Assembly: GCA_002429455.1 (NCBI GenBank)
Contig: DIZU01000077.1
Coordinates: forward strand, 22,592 to 41,125
Direction: 5' to 3'
DNA from: Methylotenera sp. UBA6020
Lineage (GTDB): Bacteria; Pseudomonadota; Gammaproteobacteria; Burkholderiales; Methylophilaceae
DNA: 18,534 bases
Made by a program: the position numbers and the translations under genes
Notes under the pieces: model-generated
Databases searched by the model: none
Seen by the model: the letters and a program-made list of their open reading frames with translations, nothing else
What the model was told of the DNA's origin: nothing
Shown: in pieces, positions 1 through 7,086 of the stretch
Numbering within the stretch: the first letter of the stretch is position 1
Layout: each line of letters opens with the position of its first letter

Positions 1-12
1 TTGTTAATTAAC

Positions 13-36
13 AAAGCCCAGCCATTTCTGAGCCTT
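13..36. terminator. Intrinsic terminator downstream of amt
   Basis: A 9-bp stem (arms 13-21 and 28-36) with a 6-nt loop lies about 60 nt beyond the amt stop. In the minus-strand RNA the two imperfect pairs become G-U wobbles, and the stem is followed by TTTGTT, so it works best for amt. On the plus strand it is followed by TTTTT, so it could also stop a gene entering from the left. Confidence 0.55.
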
Positions 37-94
37 TTTCATCATCGTTTTCCGACAAACTTTATTTATTCATACCATCTATTCGACAATTAAA

Positions 95-1285
95 TCAATC
101 ATCAGTAGTAGCCACAATTTTATGAATACTTAAATCAGCGCCATCGAATTCTTCTTCTGCGCCTAAGCGAATACCAACGATCTTTTTTAGTACGCCATAA
201 ACAATAGCGCCGCCAGCAAGCGCAATGCAAACGCCTAAGCCTGTGCCTATCAGTTGTGAGATAAAACTCACACCGCCCATACCGCCCAACATCTTAGTAC
301 CAAAAATGCCAGCGGCAATGCCACCCCATGCGCCGCATAAACCATGTAAAGGCCATACACCTAACACATCATCAATTTTTAAGCGGTTTTGCGTTTGCGT
401 AAATGCCCAAACAAACAACACACCGGCTATTACACCTGTTGCCAGTGCGCCCAATGGATGCATAATATCTGAGCCAGCACATACGGCCACCAAGCCAGCT
501 AGCGGGCCATTATGCACAAAACCGGGGTCATTCTTACCCATCACTAATGCTGCTAAAATGCCACCCACCAAAGCCATCAATGAGTTGATGGCGACTAATC
601 CGGAAATACCTTGGATAGACTGTGCAGACATCACATTAAAACCAAACCAACCCACGGTAAGTATCCATGCACCTAATGCTAAAAATGGAATATTGGATGG
701 TGGGTGAGCATGCAAGCGGCCATCTTTACTATATCGACCTGTACGCGCACCTAATAAGATGACAGCGCTTAACGCGATCCAGCCGCCCATGGCGTGCACT
801 ACCACAGAGCCTGCAAAATCGTGGAACTTGGCACCAAACATTGTATTTAGCCAACCTTGAATACCATAATGGTTGTTCCAGGCAATGCCCTCAAAGAATG
901 GATACACTAAGCCCACTAAGACAAAAGTGGCTGCGAGTTGTGGATTAAATTTTGCGCGTTCTGCAATACCACCTGACACAATGGCTGGTATTGCTGCTGC
1001 AAAGGTAAGCAGGAAAAAGAATTTAACTAACTCAAAACCATTTTTAGCCGCCAGCACTTCTGCACCACTAAAAAAATTCACTCCATAAGCAATACTGTAA
1101 CCAATAAAAAAGTAGGCAATAGTCGACACAGCAAAATCGACCATGATTTTGACCAAAGCGTTAACCTGATTTTTTTTGCGAACTGTGCCGACTTCTAAAA
1201 ATGCAAAACCTGCATGCATTGCAAGCACCATAATGGCGCCTAATAATACAAATAACACATCATTTGATGAAATTGTTGCTTCCAT
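95..1285 (-). CDS. amt: Ammonium transporter, Amt family
   Basis: This is a roughly 396-residue polytopic inner-membrane protein of the Amt/MEP/Rh family, which moves ammonium/ammonia into the cell. The family signature is visible: an Asp-Phe-Ala-Gly-Ser segment (Asp156) followed by the first pore histidine His164, and the second pore histidine His314 in an HGLCGAWGG context. It also has the FNVMSAQ and GKNDPGFVHNGPLAG segments that I associate with a proteobacterial Amt subclade. The C-terminus ends with the GADLSIH-type tail that GlnK-like PII proteins regulate in this family. An upstream in-frame TTG at 1339 gives an 18-residue extension, but it lies inside the sigma-54 promoter. The ATG at 1285 has AGGGAG 10 nt upstream (1296-1301) and is the better start. 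No glnK is adjacent, which is unusual. The upstream gene on the same strand has no visible terminator, so read-through is possible. Confidence 0.95.
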   Translation of the reverse strand: MEATISSNDVLFVLLGAIMVLAMHAGFAFLEVGTVRKKNQVNALVKIMVDFAVSTIAYFFIGYSIAYGVNFFSGAEVLAAKNGFELVKFFFLLTFAAAIPAIVSGGIAERAKFNPQLAATFVLVGLVYPFFEGIAWNNHYGIQGWLNTMFGAKFHDFAGSVVVHAMGGWIALSAVILLGARTGRYSKDGRLHAHPPSNIPFLALGAWILTVGWFGFNVMSAQSIQGISGLVAINSLMALVGGILAALVMGKNDPGFVHNGPLAGLVAVCAGSDIMHPLGALATGVIAGVLFVWAFTQTQNRLKIDDVLGVWPLHGLCGAWGGIAAGIFGTKMLGGMGGVSFISQLIGTGLGVCIALAGGAIVYGVLKKIVGIRLGAEEEFDGADLSIHKIVATTDD

Positions 1286-1322
1286 TGCCACATCACTCCC
1301 TAGTTTTAAGCTAGGAAATTTA

Positions 1323-1338
1323 AGCAAATAGCGCGCCA
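1323..1338 (-). promoter_or_regulatory. Sigma-54 (RpoN) promoter of amt
   Basis: The minus strand reads TGGCGC-N5-TTGCT, one mismatch from the TGGCAC-N5-TTGCW consensus, with GG (1337-1336) and GC (1325-1324) at the required spacing. Transcription would start near 1312, leaving a leader of about 27 nt that contains the AGGGAG ribosome-binding site. Confidence 0.75.
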
Positions 1339-1390
1339 ATAGGTAACTGGTTGTTTTGTATTATTTATCTTTAGAAGGAATGCACAGAAT

Positions 1391-1407
1391 TGCACTTTAT
1401 TAGCGCA
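1391..1407 (-). promoter_or_regulatory. Promoter-proximal NtrC-type enhancer site
   Basis: TGCACTTTATTAGCGCA fits the NtrC dyad (TGCAC-N7-GTGCA) with one mismatch. Its centre is about 87 bp upstream of the predicted amt transcription start. Confidence 0.6.
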
Positions 1408-1420
1408 TTCCGTAGTGCAC

Positions 1421-1437
1421 TGCACTATATTAGTGCA
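1421..1437 (-). promoter_or_regulatory. Promoter-distal NtrC-type enhancer site
   Basis: TGCACTATATTAGTGCA is a perfect TGCAC-N7-GTGCA dyad. Its centre is 30 bp (about three helical turns) from the proximal site and about 117 bp upstream of the predicted start. This paired arrangement is what NtrC dimers use at nitrogen-regulated sigma-54 promoters. Confidence 0.7.
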
Positions 1438-1488
1438 AAATTAATGAAATCTGCTAGCTCTCAATACAATTTGGTGCAAAGTTATAAA

Positions 1489-2163
1489 TTATTGCAGCAT
1501 ATTTCCAGAACCATCTTTGAGCACCATACTGCTAGCTTCTGGATTACCCGTCCAAAAATGATAAAATTCTCGTACCACCACCAAAAATAAACGTCTATTT
1601 TGTTTGATATTAAATAGTGGCAGGGTGAAATCAACTGCGGTGCAAAATGACTTGTTGTTTTTTAAAGGAGCACCCCTTAGGCGGATCAGTACGATTTTTG
1701 CAAGCTTAACGCGCGTATCCACTAGTGCCTGTTCAGCACATTCATGACGTAGTGCTTGCGAATAAGCTTTTAATGGCCAAGTTTCTGAAGTGTCGAATTT
1801 TTCCGTTTCCAAACTATCACTCAATGATTTCAGCGACGCTTGTAAGGGCTTCCATTCAATTGGATGGATATCAAAACCAGAATGTAAATTAAACGCCGCA
1901 ATGGCTTTAATATCTCTCACCCAAAATGGGTAGAATTCACGTGCTGCAGTCAAGCCTGCATGCCAGTCGTCGGCAGGGACTGTTTCCATGAGCGTTTCCA
2001 GCGCCTCACGATATTCATTCCCGTCTAATTCTCTACTCGCTAAATGTGGACTCAATTTCTCTAAAAATGATGTACGTATCTGCAACACATCATGATCCGC
2101 ACCCTTAGTCTGCAATAGCTTTAAATAAGCCTCGACGGATTCTTTTTCACGAGTTGGATGCAT
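1489..2163 (-). CDS. Protein of unknown function with two REFY-x-FW motifs
   Basis: I do not recognise this protein of about 224 residues. It is soluble, with no signal peptide or membrane segment. It contains the motif Arg-Glu-Phe-Tyr-x-Phe-Trp twice, once near the middle (REFYPFW) and once near the C-terminus (REFYHFW), so it may be an internal duplication or a pair of related helices. The first third is charged and helical in character. The start is uncertain: ATG at 2163 is used here, and an in-frame TTG at 2178 adds five residues. Neither has a strong Shine-Dalgarno. The stop is about 50 nt upstream of the NtrC site of amt on the same strand, but I see no functional link beyond position. 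Confidence 0.7.
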   Translation of the reverse strand: MHPTREKESVEAYLKLLQTKGADHDVLQIRTSFLEKLSPHLASRELDGNEYREALETLMETVPADDWHAGLTAAREFYPFWVRDIKAIAAFNLHSGFDIHPIEWKPLQASLKSLSDSLETEKFDTSETWPLKAYSQALRHECAEQALVDTRVKLAKIVLIRLRGAPLKNNKSFCTAVDFTLPLFNIKQNRRLFLVVVREFYHFWTGNPEASSMVLKDGSGNMLQ

Positions 2164-2207
2164 TGAATTACTTTTCAACCTAATGACGTCGTAAAACTAT
2201 ATCTGAT

Positions 2208-2219
2208 AACCATATGGTT
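2208..2219. repeat. 12-bp palindrome in divergent promoter region
   Basis: AACCATATGGTT is a perfect palindrome between the divergent genes at 2163 (minus) and 2338 (plus). It could be a small operator; nothing else supports that. Confidence 0.3.
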
Positions 2220-2337
2220 TAGCTTACAATTCAAAATAATAATAGAATTTACTCTTTGCATATGTAGATACACAAAGAATTAACGCACTAAAATCTAGCC
2301 CACAATAATTAAAAATTAAACTACTGAAAGCAACCGA

Positions 2338-2649
2338 ATGGAACTGGTACTATTATTACTATTGATTGCACTTGCCTGGTTTTGGCTAGACAGCATGACC
2401 AAGCGTGAAAGAGCTATTTTATTAGGCGGCGAACTAGCCGCACGGTTTAACTTACAACTGCTGGATGAAACCGTTGCTTGTAACAAACTATGGCTTGCAC
2501 GTAATGGTCGTGGTCATGTACATTTTTTACGCACTTATGAATTTGATGTCAGCGCGAGTGGCGCTGACCGTTTACATTGTCACTTGACGCTATTAGGCAA
2601 CCAACTTGGCACTTGGCATATTCCTCCGTATCAACAACCCATGAATTAA
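2338..2649 (+). CDS. DUF3301 family small membrane protein
   Basis: This 103-residue protein starts with a strongly hydrophobic, leucine-rich segment (residues about 2-17) and then a short charged linker. The rest has the pattern of the DUF3301 family: a GGELAARFNLQLLDETVACNKLWLARN stretch in outline, a following beta-rich segment (YEFDVSASG), and a terminal LLGNQLGTWHIPPY block. The length matches the family. The first segment probably anchors it in the inner membrane, with the remainder forming a small soluble domain. The function of the family is unknown. It is a single gene, converging on the PepSY gene, with 159-174 bp of A+T-rich DNA upstream. The start has only a weak ribosome-binding site (GAAAG about 9 nt upstream). 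Confidence 0.85.
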   Translation: MELVLLLLLIALAWFWLDSMTKRERAILLGGELAARFNLQLLDETVACNKLWLARNGRGHVHFLRTYEFDVSASGADRLHCHLTLLGNQLGTWHIPPYQQPMN

Positions 2650-2800
2650 AGATCAATTTATATTGCGCATAGATCCTTGCTTGCCGACTTCCTATAGTTG
2701 CCAGCACAAAACGTTAATGCATCAAAGTAAAGCTACACACTATCATCATGGCCGATTGCCTTTTCTTTGCTGGCCGATTACTTGCGAGTGATGCAATACT

Positions 2801-3589
2801 CTAATGACGAGATTGCCTTCGCACTGTACGTAGATAAATCCAAGTACCAGACACCGACAGGATGATGAGAACCAGAGCAGCAAGATCCATCAACATTGGT
2901 CCGTAACGGCCAAAAATTCGTCCACTATGCAGATCAAGAATAACCCGTTCCAGCGGTAGTGAAGGGCCGAATGCTTTATTCAGGCTAGTTGATAGCGAAC
3001 TAGGCAAAGCTTGTTCATTGGACCAGACTGGCTGAACGGAAACCCCATGCTGAGTAGCCCAAGTCTGCCAAGTGAGACCATCGGTCGTAACAAAACGACC
3101 CTGCGGAGTTTCTAATATCAATTGCGGCTTAGTGTCAGGGTTAGTAACGCTTGAAAGAATGCTGCCGAGTCGCTTGATGGGTCTGTTTGGTAATGCTGCA
3201 CCAGAAAGCTTGTCTACCAATTGGCCATCTGGCAGATATAAAAAAAGATCATTAGCACTGGCAATCGCCCGCATATCGCCCCAAGTAATCGCACCTACCG
3301 TTAACTGATTAGTTTCAGACAAGACATGACCATCCATCACCCAACGTCCACCCGCGGAGGCAAGGTAGCCATCCTTAAACAAATAGCCATGTGTAGGCAC
3401 CGTTGGCTTAAGCCCATACCAACGCATCAACCAACTGGTGTTGATGGGCTGTTTGGCCAAGCCTAGACTATCGGTATGGTTGAGAGCAAGTCCGCTAAAT
3501 GCCAGAAACAAGAAAAAGATACCTAGTAGCACACCGGCACGGGCATGCCAGTGTCGGATAAAACGCATCGCACGCGCACGCCGACTCAT
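2801..3589 (-). CDS. PepSY-associated membrane protein, putative electron-transfer partner
   Basis: This 262-residue protein has two membrane helices, at residues about 17-37 and 232-254, bracketing an exported loop of about 190 residues. The N-terminus carries an RHWHARAGVLLG segment and SGLALNH (His13, His15, His38). The C-terminus carries LDLHSGRIFG (His221), just before the last helix. These are hallmarks of PepSY-associated transmembrane proteins (PF03929 type), where membrane-flanking histidines are candidate heme ligands; heme binding here is inference. It begins 10 nt after the stop of the FMN-binding gene, so the two are almost certainly co-transcribed. In other bacteria PepSY membrane proteins occur with flavinylated FMN-binding domains and with iron-reduction or uptake genes. 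A role passing electrons across the inner membrane is plausible but unproven. Confidence 0.8.
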   Translation of the reverse strand: MSRRARAMRFIRHWHARAGVLLGIFFLFLAFSGLALNHTDSLGLAKQPINTSWLMRWYGLKPTVPTHGYLFKDGYLASAGGRWVMDGHVLSETNQLTVGAITWGDMRAIASANDLFLYLPDGQLVDKLSGAALPNRPIKRLGSILSSVTNPDTKPQLILETPQGRFVTTDGLTWQTWATQHGVSVQPVWSNEQALPSSLSTSLNKAFGPSLPLERVILDLHSGRIFGRYGPMLMDLAALVLIILSVSGTWIYLRTVRRQSRH

Positions 3590-3599
3590 ATTGGCTGGC

Positions 3600-4130
3600 T
3601 CAATGTGAATCCGTCCTGCTCATTTGGTCAAAATACAAGGCCAGTCTGGCCATACGGTTCATGGCGTTCACCGATAGCGTCGCCCCTGAAATACCATCAA
3701 TGTTACGATTTAAATAATAATCCGTCTGCAATTCTGCCCCTTGGTATTGTTTCAAAAAAGCCGGGTAACGCACTTCCCCGCCACGACTTTCCCGGTAAGT
3801 AAGTATGCGTACTTGAGCAATTTTACCCTCAGACACCACAAACCCGGCAGTGATTGGCTCTTCCTTGCCGACTTCATCAAAAATCCAGGCACTTTTACCG
3901 CCGTTCTTCCAGTAGCGCTGACGCAACTGGCTTGGTGCGTGGCCAAGAATTTTTTCAGCCTGTTTTGCAATACCCTTGGTCACCCACAGTACTTCTGGTT
4001 TGGGTGTATTACCACCAAACACTTCAGCTAAAAACTGTTCTGGCATCAAATATTGCTCAACGGCCAGCACGCTGGTGGCTAGTGTAGTTGCCAGCAGTAA
4101 TAAAATAATCGTTACATACGTCTTTATCAT
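3600..4130 (-). CDS. Exported FMN-binding domain protein
   Basis: This 176-residue protein has an N-terminal signal peptide or anchor (residues about 1-23, MIKTYVTIILLLLATT then SVLA). It ends in a FMN-binding domain with the motif Asp145-Gly-Ile-Ser-Gly-Ala-Thr151. Thr151 is the position that ApbE flavin transferases modify with FMN in NqrC-like and related proteins, so a covalently flavinylated periplasmic electron carrier is predicted. No apbE gene is in this window. The preceding residues (KIAQVRILTYRESRGGEVRYP) match the usual FMN_bind layout, with glycine near the expected turn. It lies 10 nt upstream of the PepSY gene and 90 nt downstream of the porin, with a terminator-like hairpin in that gap. 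No clear Shine-Dalgarno is visible. Confidence 0.88.
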   Translation of the reverse strand: MIKTYVTIILLLLATTLATSVLAVEQYLMPEQFLAEVFGGNTPKPEVLWVTKGIAKQAEKILGHAPSQLRQRYWKNGGKSAWIFDEVGKEEPITAGFVVSEGKIAQVRILTYRESRGGEVRYPAFLKQYQGAELQTDYYLNRNIDGISGATLSVNAMNRMARLALYFDQMSRTDSH

Positions 4131-4160
4131 ATCGAATTATTGTGCCCTTGTATCAATGGA

Positions 4161-4192
4161 TAAAAGCGATTGCCTCACGACAATCGCTTTTA
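4161..4192 (-). terminator. Perfect 12-bp hairpin between porin and FMN-binding gene
   Basis: Arms 4161-4172 and 4181-4192 (TAAAAGCGATTG and its complement) are separated by an 8-nt loop. On the minus strand the 3' arm ends CGCTTTTA, a short U-rich tail typical of a moderate intrinsic terminator. It follows the porin stop by about 28 nt and precedes the FMN-binding gene, so it probably lowers expression of the two downstream genes relative to the porin. Confidence 0.65.
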
Positions 4193-4220
4193 GGTTATTT
4201 TAACGCAAAAATACAGCGTA

Positions 4221-5441
4221 TTAGAACATGTAACCCATCCCAATATTAAAGCGCTTATCGCCCTTGCTGTTGCCTTCACTGTCAAAATCTTTTTTATCGA
4301 ACTTTTGAAAATCTGCTTTCAACACAATTTTAGGATCCGGCCAAAAACTAGCGCCAGCTGTCCACACTTTATTTTGGCTACCATCAACACGAATGCTATT
4401 AAACGGAAGGCTAGCTTGCGTATCGTAAGATTCATAACGTACAAATGGCGCAAAATCCATGTCACCCGACTTCCATACATGATAAGCCGCTTCAGTAAAC
4501 CAGCCATAAAAACTTGTCGGCGCATCAGTGCGAGTATTTGCAATATTAATATTTTCCGCATCACCCAAATGACCACGTGCATACAATGCACGTAAATCTA
4601 GATTGCCTTTTTGATAGCGTGTATGAACGTCCCACAAGGTTAAGCGTGCATTGCCAATCGCAGAGTTCCCCTGGCCTGTATTACCGGTAAATACAGAGCC
4701 ACCAACGAGTAATCCTGGCACCCCAGTATAGTTAAGTGAGCCGGATACGGATAAATCTTCCGCATCGGCCAATTGTCCTTCTTGGTGAGCCGATTTAATA
4801 CCTGACCGTGGATCATCAAACTTACTGGCACTAAAACCAGTCGTCAAGTTGACTTGGTATTTAAGGCCTTGTGTGACTTCACCATACACGCCAACCCCAG
4901 CTTCACGCCAGGTAGTAGGAATAATACGGGTCTCAATTTCATTCCGTTCTACACCGTAGAAAGTTGGTGGCTCATGTGTTTCATTCAAAAATCCCGCAGG
5001 GATTAAAAACAACCCGGCTTTAGCGTTTACCTTATCGTTGAAATGGAAATCAAGATACATTTGTTCTACTTCTACTTCACCATGATCGTCCGCGCTAGAT
5101 ACTGCATGCTCAAGCTCAAGCTCAGATTTTAAGCTGATCATATCATTGAATTTATGACCGAAAAACAACACAAAACGCTGCACATCCACTTTGTCTTTTA
5201 CTGTAGCGCCACCGCTATAATTGTTGTAATTCACGTTACCATACCCACCAATAGTGGTGCGGTCCGCTAACGATTGAATGCCAGAGGCTCTATTGCCAGT
5301 TGGCGCATTGGCAACCTGATCCTTAAGCGCCTCGATTTCTTGCTGCAAAATTTCAATCTTATCTTCAATACTAGTTGCAGCCATCGCATTACCAGACGCT
5401 AATGCGGCTACAACCGCTAAACCTAATAGCTTCTTATTCAT
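4221..5441 (-). CDS. Outer-membrane porin, phosphate-selective porin O/P-like
   Basis: This 406-residue protein has a clear signal peptide (MNKKLLGLAVVAALASGNAMA, cleavage near residue 22). A short coiled coil follows (residues about 24-46, IEDKIEILQQEIEALKDQV), a common trimerisation or peptidoglycan-facing element in such porins. The rest has alternating aromatic/polar beta strands and ends in a terminal phenylalanine (GMGYMF), the outer-membrane assembly signal. The overall pattern resembles OprO/OprP-type porins, but substrate specificity cannot be read from the sequence. The start has AAGGG 7 nt upstream. The promoter carries a Fur-box-like palindrome, and the following genes encode a flavoprotein and a PepSY membrane protein, so an iron-related role is possible. 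It could equally be a general porin that happens to be first in the cluster. Confidence 0.85.
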   Translation of the reverse strand: MNKKLLGLAVVAALASGNAMAATSIEDKIEILQQEIEALKDQVANAPTGNRASGIQSLADRTTIGGYGNVNYNNYSGGATVKDKVDVQRFVLFFGHKFNDMISLKSELELEHAVSSADDHGEVEVEQMYLDFHFNDKVNAKAGLFLIPAGFLNETHEPPTFYGVERNEIETRIIPTTWREAGVGVYGEVTQGLKYQVNLTTGFSASKFDDPRSGIKSAHQEGQLADAEDLSVSGSLNYTGVPGLLVGGSVFTGNTGQGNSAIGNARLTLWDVHTRYQKGNLDLRALYARGHLGDAENINIANTRTDAPTSFYGWFTEAAYHVWKSGDMDFAPFVRYESYDTQASLPFNSIRVDGSQNKVWTAGASFWPDPKIVLKADFQKFDKKDFDSEGNSKGDKRFNIGMGYMF

Positions 5442-5481
5442 TGCTTATCCCTTGAATAAATTAATTTTACCAAACAATGTT

Positions 5482-5502
5482 AAATGATAATGTTTCTCAT
5501 TT
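5482..5502. promoter_or_regulatory. Fur-box-like operator over the porin promoter
   Basis: The core TGATAATGTTTCTCA matches the 7-1-7 Fur consensus TGAGAATGATTCTCA at 13 of 15 positions. With flanking AAA and TTT it forms a 21-bp imperfect palindrome (two mismatched pairs). It covers the -10 and half the spacer of the predicted promoter, a typical repressor position. Confidence 0.5.
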
Positions 5503-5512
5503 ATTTTTACAA
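5484..5512 (-). promoter_or_regulatory. Sigma-70 promoter of the porin gene
   Basis: On the minus strand a -35 TTGTAA (5512-5507) and a -10 TATCAT (5489-5484) are separated by exactly 17 bp. The predicted transcript starts around 5477. Confidence 0.5.
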
Positions 5513-5544
5513 CATGTTTTTTGTTCTGCGCCAGCACAAACTGT

Positions 5545-5550
5545 TAAAAT
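5545..5550 (+). promoter_or_regulatory. -10 element placing hslO transcript start at its ATG
   Basis: TAAAAT is preceded by TGT, giving an extended -10 (TGn). A weak -35 TTGTTC lies at 5521-5526 with an 18-bp spacer. The ATG at 5557 is 6 nt downstream, exactly where transcription would start, implying a leaderless mRNA. Confidence 0.4.
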
Positions 5551-5556
5551 ATGCAG

Positions 5557-6486
5557 ATGGAAAATAAATCTGCACCATTAGACGTGTTACATCGATTCGT
5601 TTTTGACAAAACAGCCGTGCGCGGCAATGTTGTTAATCTCACACACACTTTTCAGCAAGCACTTAACCAACAGCACTTGCCAGCCGGCCTACGGCGCGCA
5701 CTTGGTGAATTGATGGCTGCCAGCGCCCTGCTCTCGGCCACACTTAAGATGAATGGTTCTTTGGTGTTACAAATTCAGAGTAAAGGTTTGTTAAAACTGC
5801 TGGTTGTAGAGTGCAATTCAGACTTCGGTATACGTGCTACGGCCAAATGGAGCGGCGCCATCACTGAGGATCAAAACTTGTTTGAATTAATCGAACAAGG
5901 CCAATTTATGATCACTTTAGACCCAAAAATTAGTCCTAAAGAAAGTCGTAAAACTAGGGCGCAAACGTATCAAGGCATTGTGCCACTAGAAGGCGACAGC
6001 ATCAGCGCCGTATTAGAAAACTACATGTTACGTTCTGAGCAAATTGATACCAAAATTTGGTTGTGTTGTGATGGTGAATCTGCTGCCGGCATGCTGATAC
6101 AGAAGCTACCCGAAACAATGAATCAAGTAACACATACCCAAGACCCGGAGGTCTGGAATCGTGTGGGCTACTTGGCAAATACTGTCACCGATGACGAGTT
6201 GCTTCATTTACCCACGGAAACTTTACTCACACGGTTATTCAACCAAGAGGATGTGCGCCTTTTTGAAGCAAGCGCTACGCGATTTTATTGTAGCTGCACG
6301 CGTGACAGTGTTGCCAATATGTTACGCATGTTAGGTGATGAGGAGTTGGTCAGTATTATTGAAGAGCGCGGCAATATAGAAGTGAATTGTGACTTTTGCA
6401 ACACCCTATACACCTTTGATAAGGTCGATACTGCGCAGTTATTGGTCGCTGAAACAGTCGTTCCCGCTAGCTCGGAAATACACTAA
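5557..6486 (+). CDS. hslO: Hsp33 redox-regulated chaperone
   Basis: This is a cytoplasmic holdase chaperone activated by oxidation under heat or oxidant stress. The N-terminal domain carries the family pattern (FVFDKTAVRGNVV near the start, ALGELMAASALLSATLKMNGSL, and the GIVPLEGDSISAVLENYMLRSEQI block). The C-terminal zinc-binding redox switch is complete: Cys-Ser-Cys and, about 30 residues on, Cys-Asp-Phe-Cys (Cys245, 247, 278, 281 counted from the ATG at 5557). The length of 309-311 residues is slightly above the E. coli protein (about 292). An ATG at 5551 would add two residues but would lie upstream of the predicted transcript start. No Shine-Dalgarno is visible. It is divergent from the porin gene, sharing a roughly 110-bp intergenic region, and converges on the pilin gene. 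Confidence 0.96.
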   Translation: MENKSAPLDVLHRFVFDKTAVRGNVVNLTHTFQQALNQQHLPAGLRRALGELMAASALLSATLKMNGSLVLQIQSKGLLKLLVVECNSDFGIRATAKWSGAITEDQNLFELIEQGQFMITLDPKISPKESRKTRAQTYQGIVPLEGDSISAVLENYMLRSEQIDTKIWLCCDGESAAGMLIQKLPETMNQVTHTQDPEVWNRVGYLANTVTDDELLHLPTETLLTRLFNQEDVRLFEASATRFYCSCTRDSVANMLRMLGDEELVSIIEERGNIEVNCDFCNTLYTFDKVDTAQLLVAETVVPASSEIH

Positions 6487-6533
6487 GCAGCTACACTGTA
6501 AAAGTTGTGAATACCTTAGTAAATAGCAAATCA

Positions 6534-7025
6534 CTACCGACATAAGTACGGCAAATAGCCTTCAGGTATATTGGTTTTATTTTCACCCTTGAGGGTCATT
6601 TTATCGGGCACTTTGGCATTGCCACACACCCAAGCGACTGGCACGATTTGCGACGCTTCAATCACCGCAGGTCTGAATGAAAGAATTTTTCCTTTGATTT
6701 GCGCATTGGCTTTGTTACCAAAAGTCATATGAATGGCGCCATTTTGCACTTCAACTGCACTCACAAAGTTACTGACAATGTTATCTGGTGCTGGCAACCC
6801 AGCCTCTTTATTATCAACTAGCAAGGTTTTAGTCGCAGTCCAGCTTGCAGCAATTGGCGTTTTGGCAATATCAGCCAACGGCAATGCCACCACAACTTGT
6901 TCTTTGATGATACGCCCAAGACTGGATGGAATCGCAATCGCCGCCAATATACCCAAAATCACCACCACGACCATCATCTCTATTGCGGTAAAGCCCGTAT
7001 GCTTATGCCATACTTTTGGTGTCAT
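6534..7025 (-). CDS. Type IV pilin-like protein
   Basis: This protein of about 163 residues has a type III prepilin signal: an 11-residue basic leader MTPKVWHKHTG followed by FTAIEMMVVVVILGILAAIAIP. PilD-type cleavage is predicted between Gly11 and Phe12, with the conserved Glu at mature position 5. The hydrophobic helix is typical of PilA-like pilins. Two cysteines near the end (Cys134 and Cys162, in AWVCGN and PYLCR) fit the C-terminal disulfide loop of type IV pilins. An upstream in-frame GTG at 7058 lies before a TATAAT box (7041-7046) and would spoil the short leader, so ATG 7025 is chosen. It stands alone, away from any pil cluster, 61 nt after the RNA methyltransferase gene on the same strand. 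It could be a secondary major pilin or a minor pilin. Confidence 0.88.
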   Translation of the reverse strand: MTPKVWHKHTGFTAIEMMVVVVILGILAAIAIPSSLGRIIKEQVVVALPLADIAKTPIAASWTATKTLLVDNKEAGLPAPDNIVSNFVSAVEVQNGAIHMTFGNKANAQIKGKILSFRPAVIEASQIVPVAWVCGNAKVPDKMTLKGENKTNIPEGYLPYLCR

Positions 7026-7040
7026 ATTGAATCTTTCATC

Positions 7041-7046
7041 ATTATA
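7041..7046 (-). promoter_or_regulatory. Possible -10 of the pilin gene
   Basis: A perfect TATAAT lies 15 nt before the ATG at 7025. A TTGACT sits upstream at a long 20-bp spacing, so the -35 assignment is weak. The predicted leader is only about 9 nt. Confidence 0.35.
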
Positions 7047-7086
7047 TTCAAAATTCACTTTGGATCAGTCAACTTTAAAAGCCAGT

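Noticed and set aside
225..707. Open frames antisense to amt and other genes (for example 225-707, 873-1088 and 3072-3308 on the plus strand)
   Set aside because: They lie opposite or out of frame with strongly recognised proteins, have Pro/Ser/Thr- or Cys-rich, family-free translations and no ribosome-binding sites.
2748..2780. TGGCCGATT direct repeat between DUF3301 and PepSY genes
   Set aside because: There are only two 9-bp copies with no further pattern, so chance is sufficient. The rest of 2650-2800 shows no gene or terminator.
3741..4087. Overlapping open frames on both strands around the FMN-binding gene
   Set aside because: The FMN-binding frame has a signal peptide, the DGISGAT motif and a coupled neighbour. 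The others are shadows with no features.
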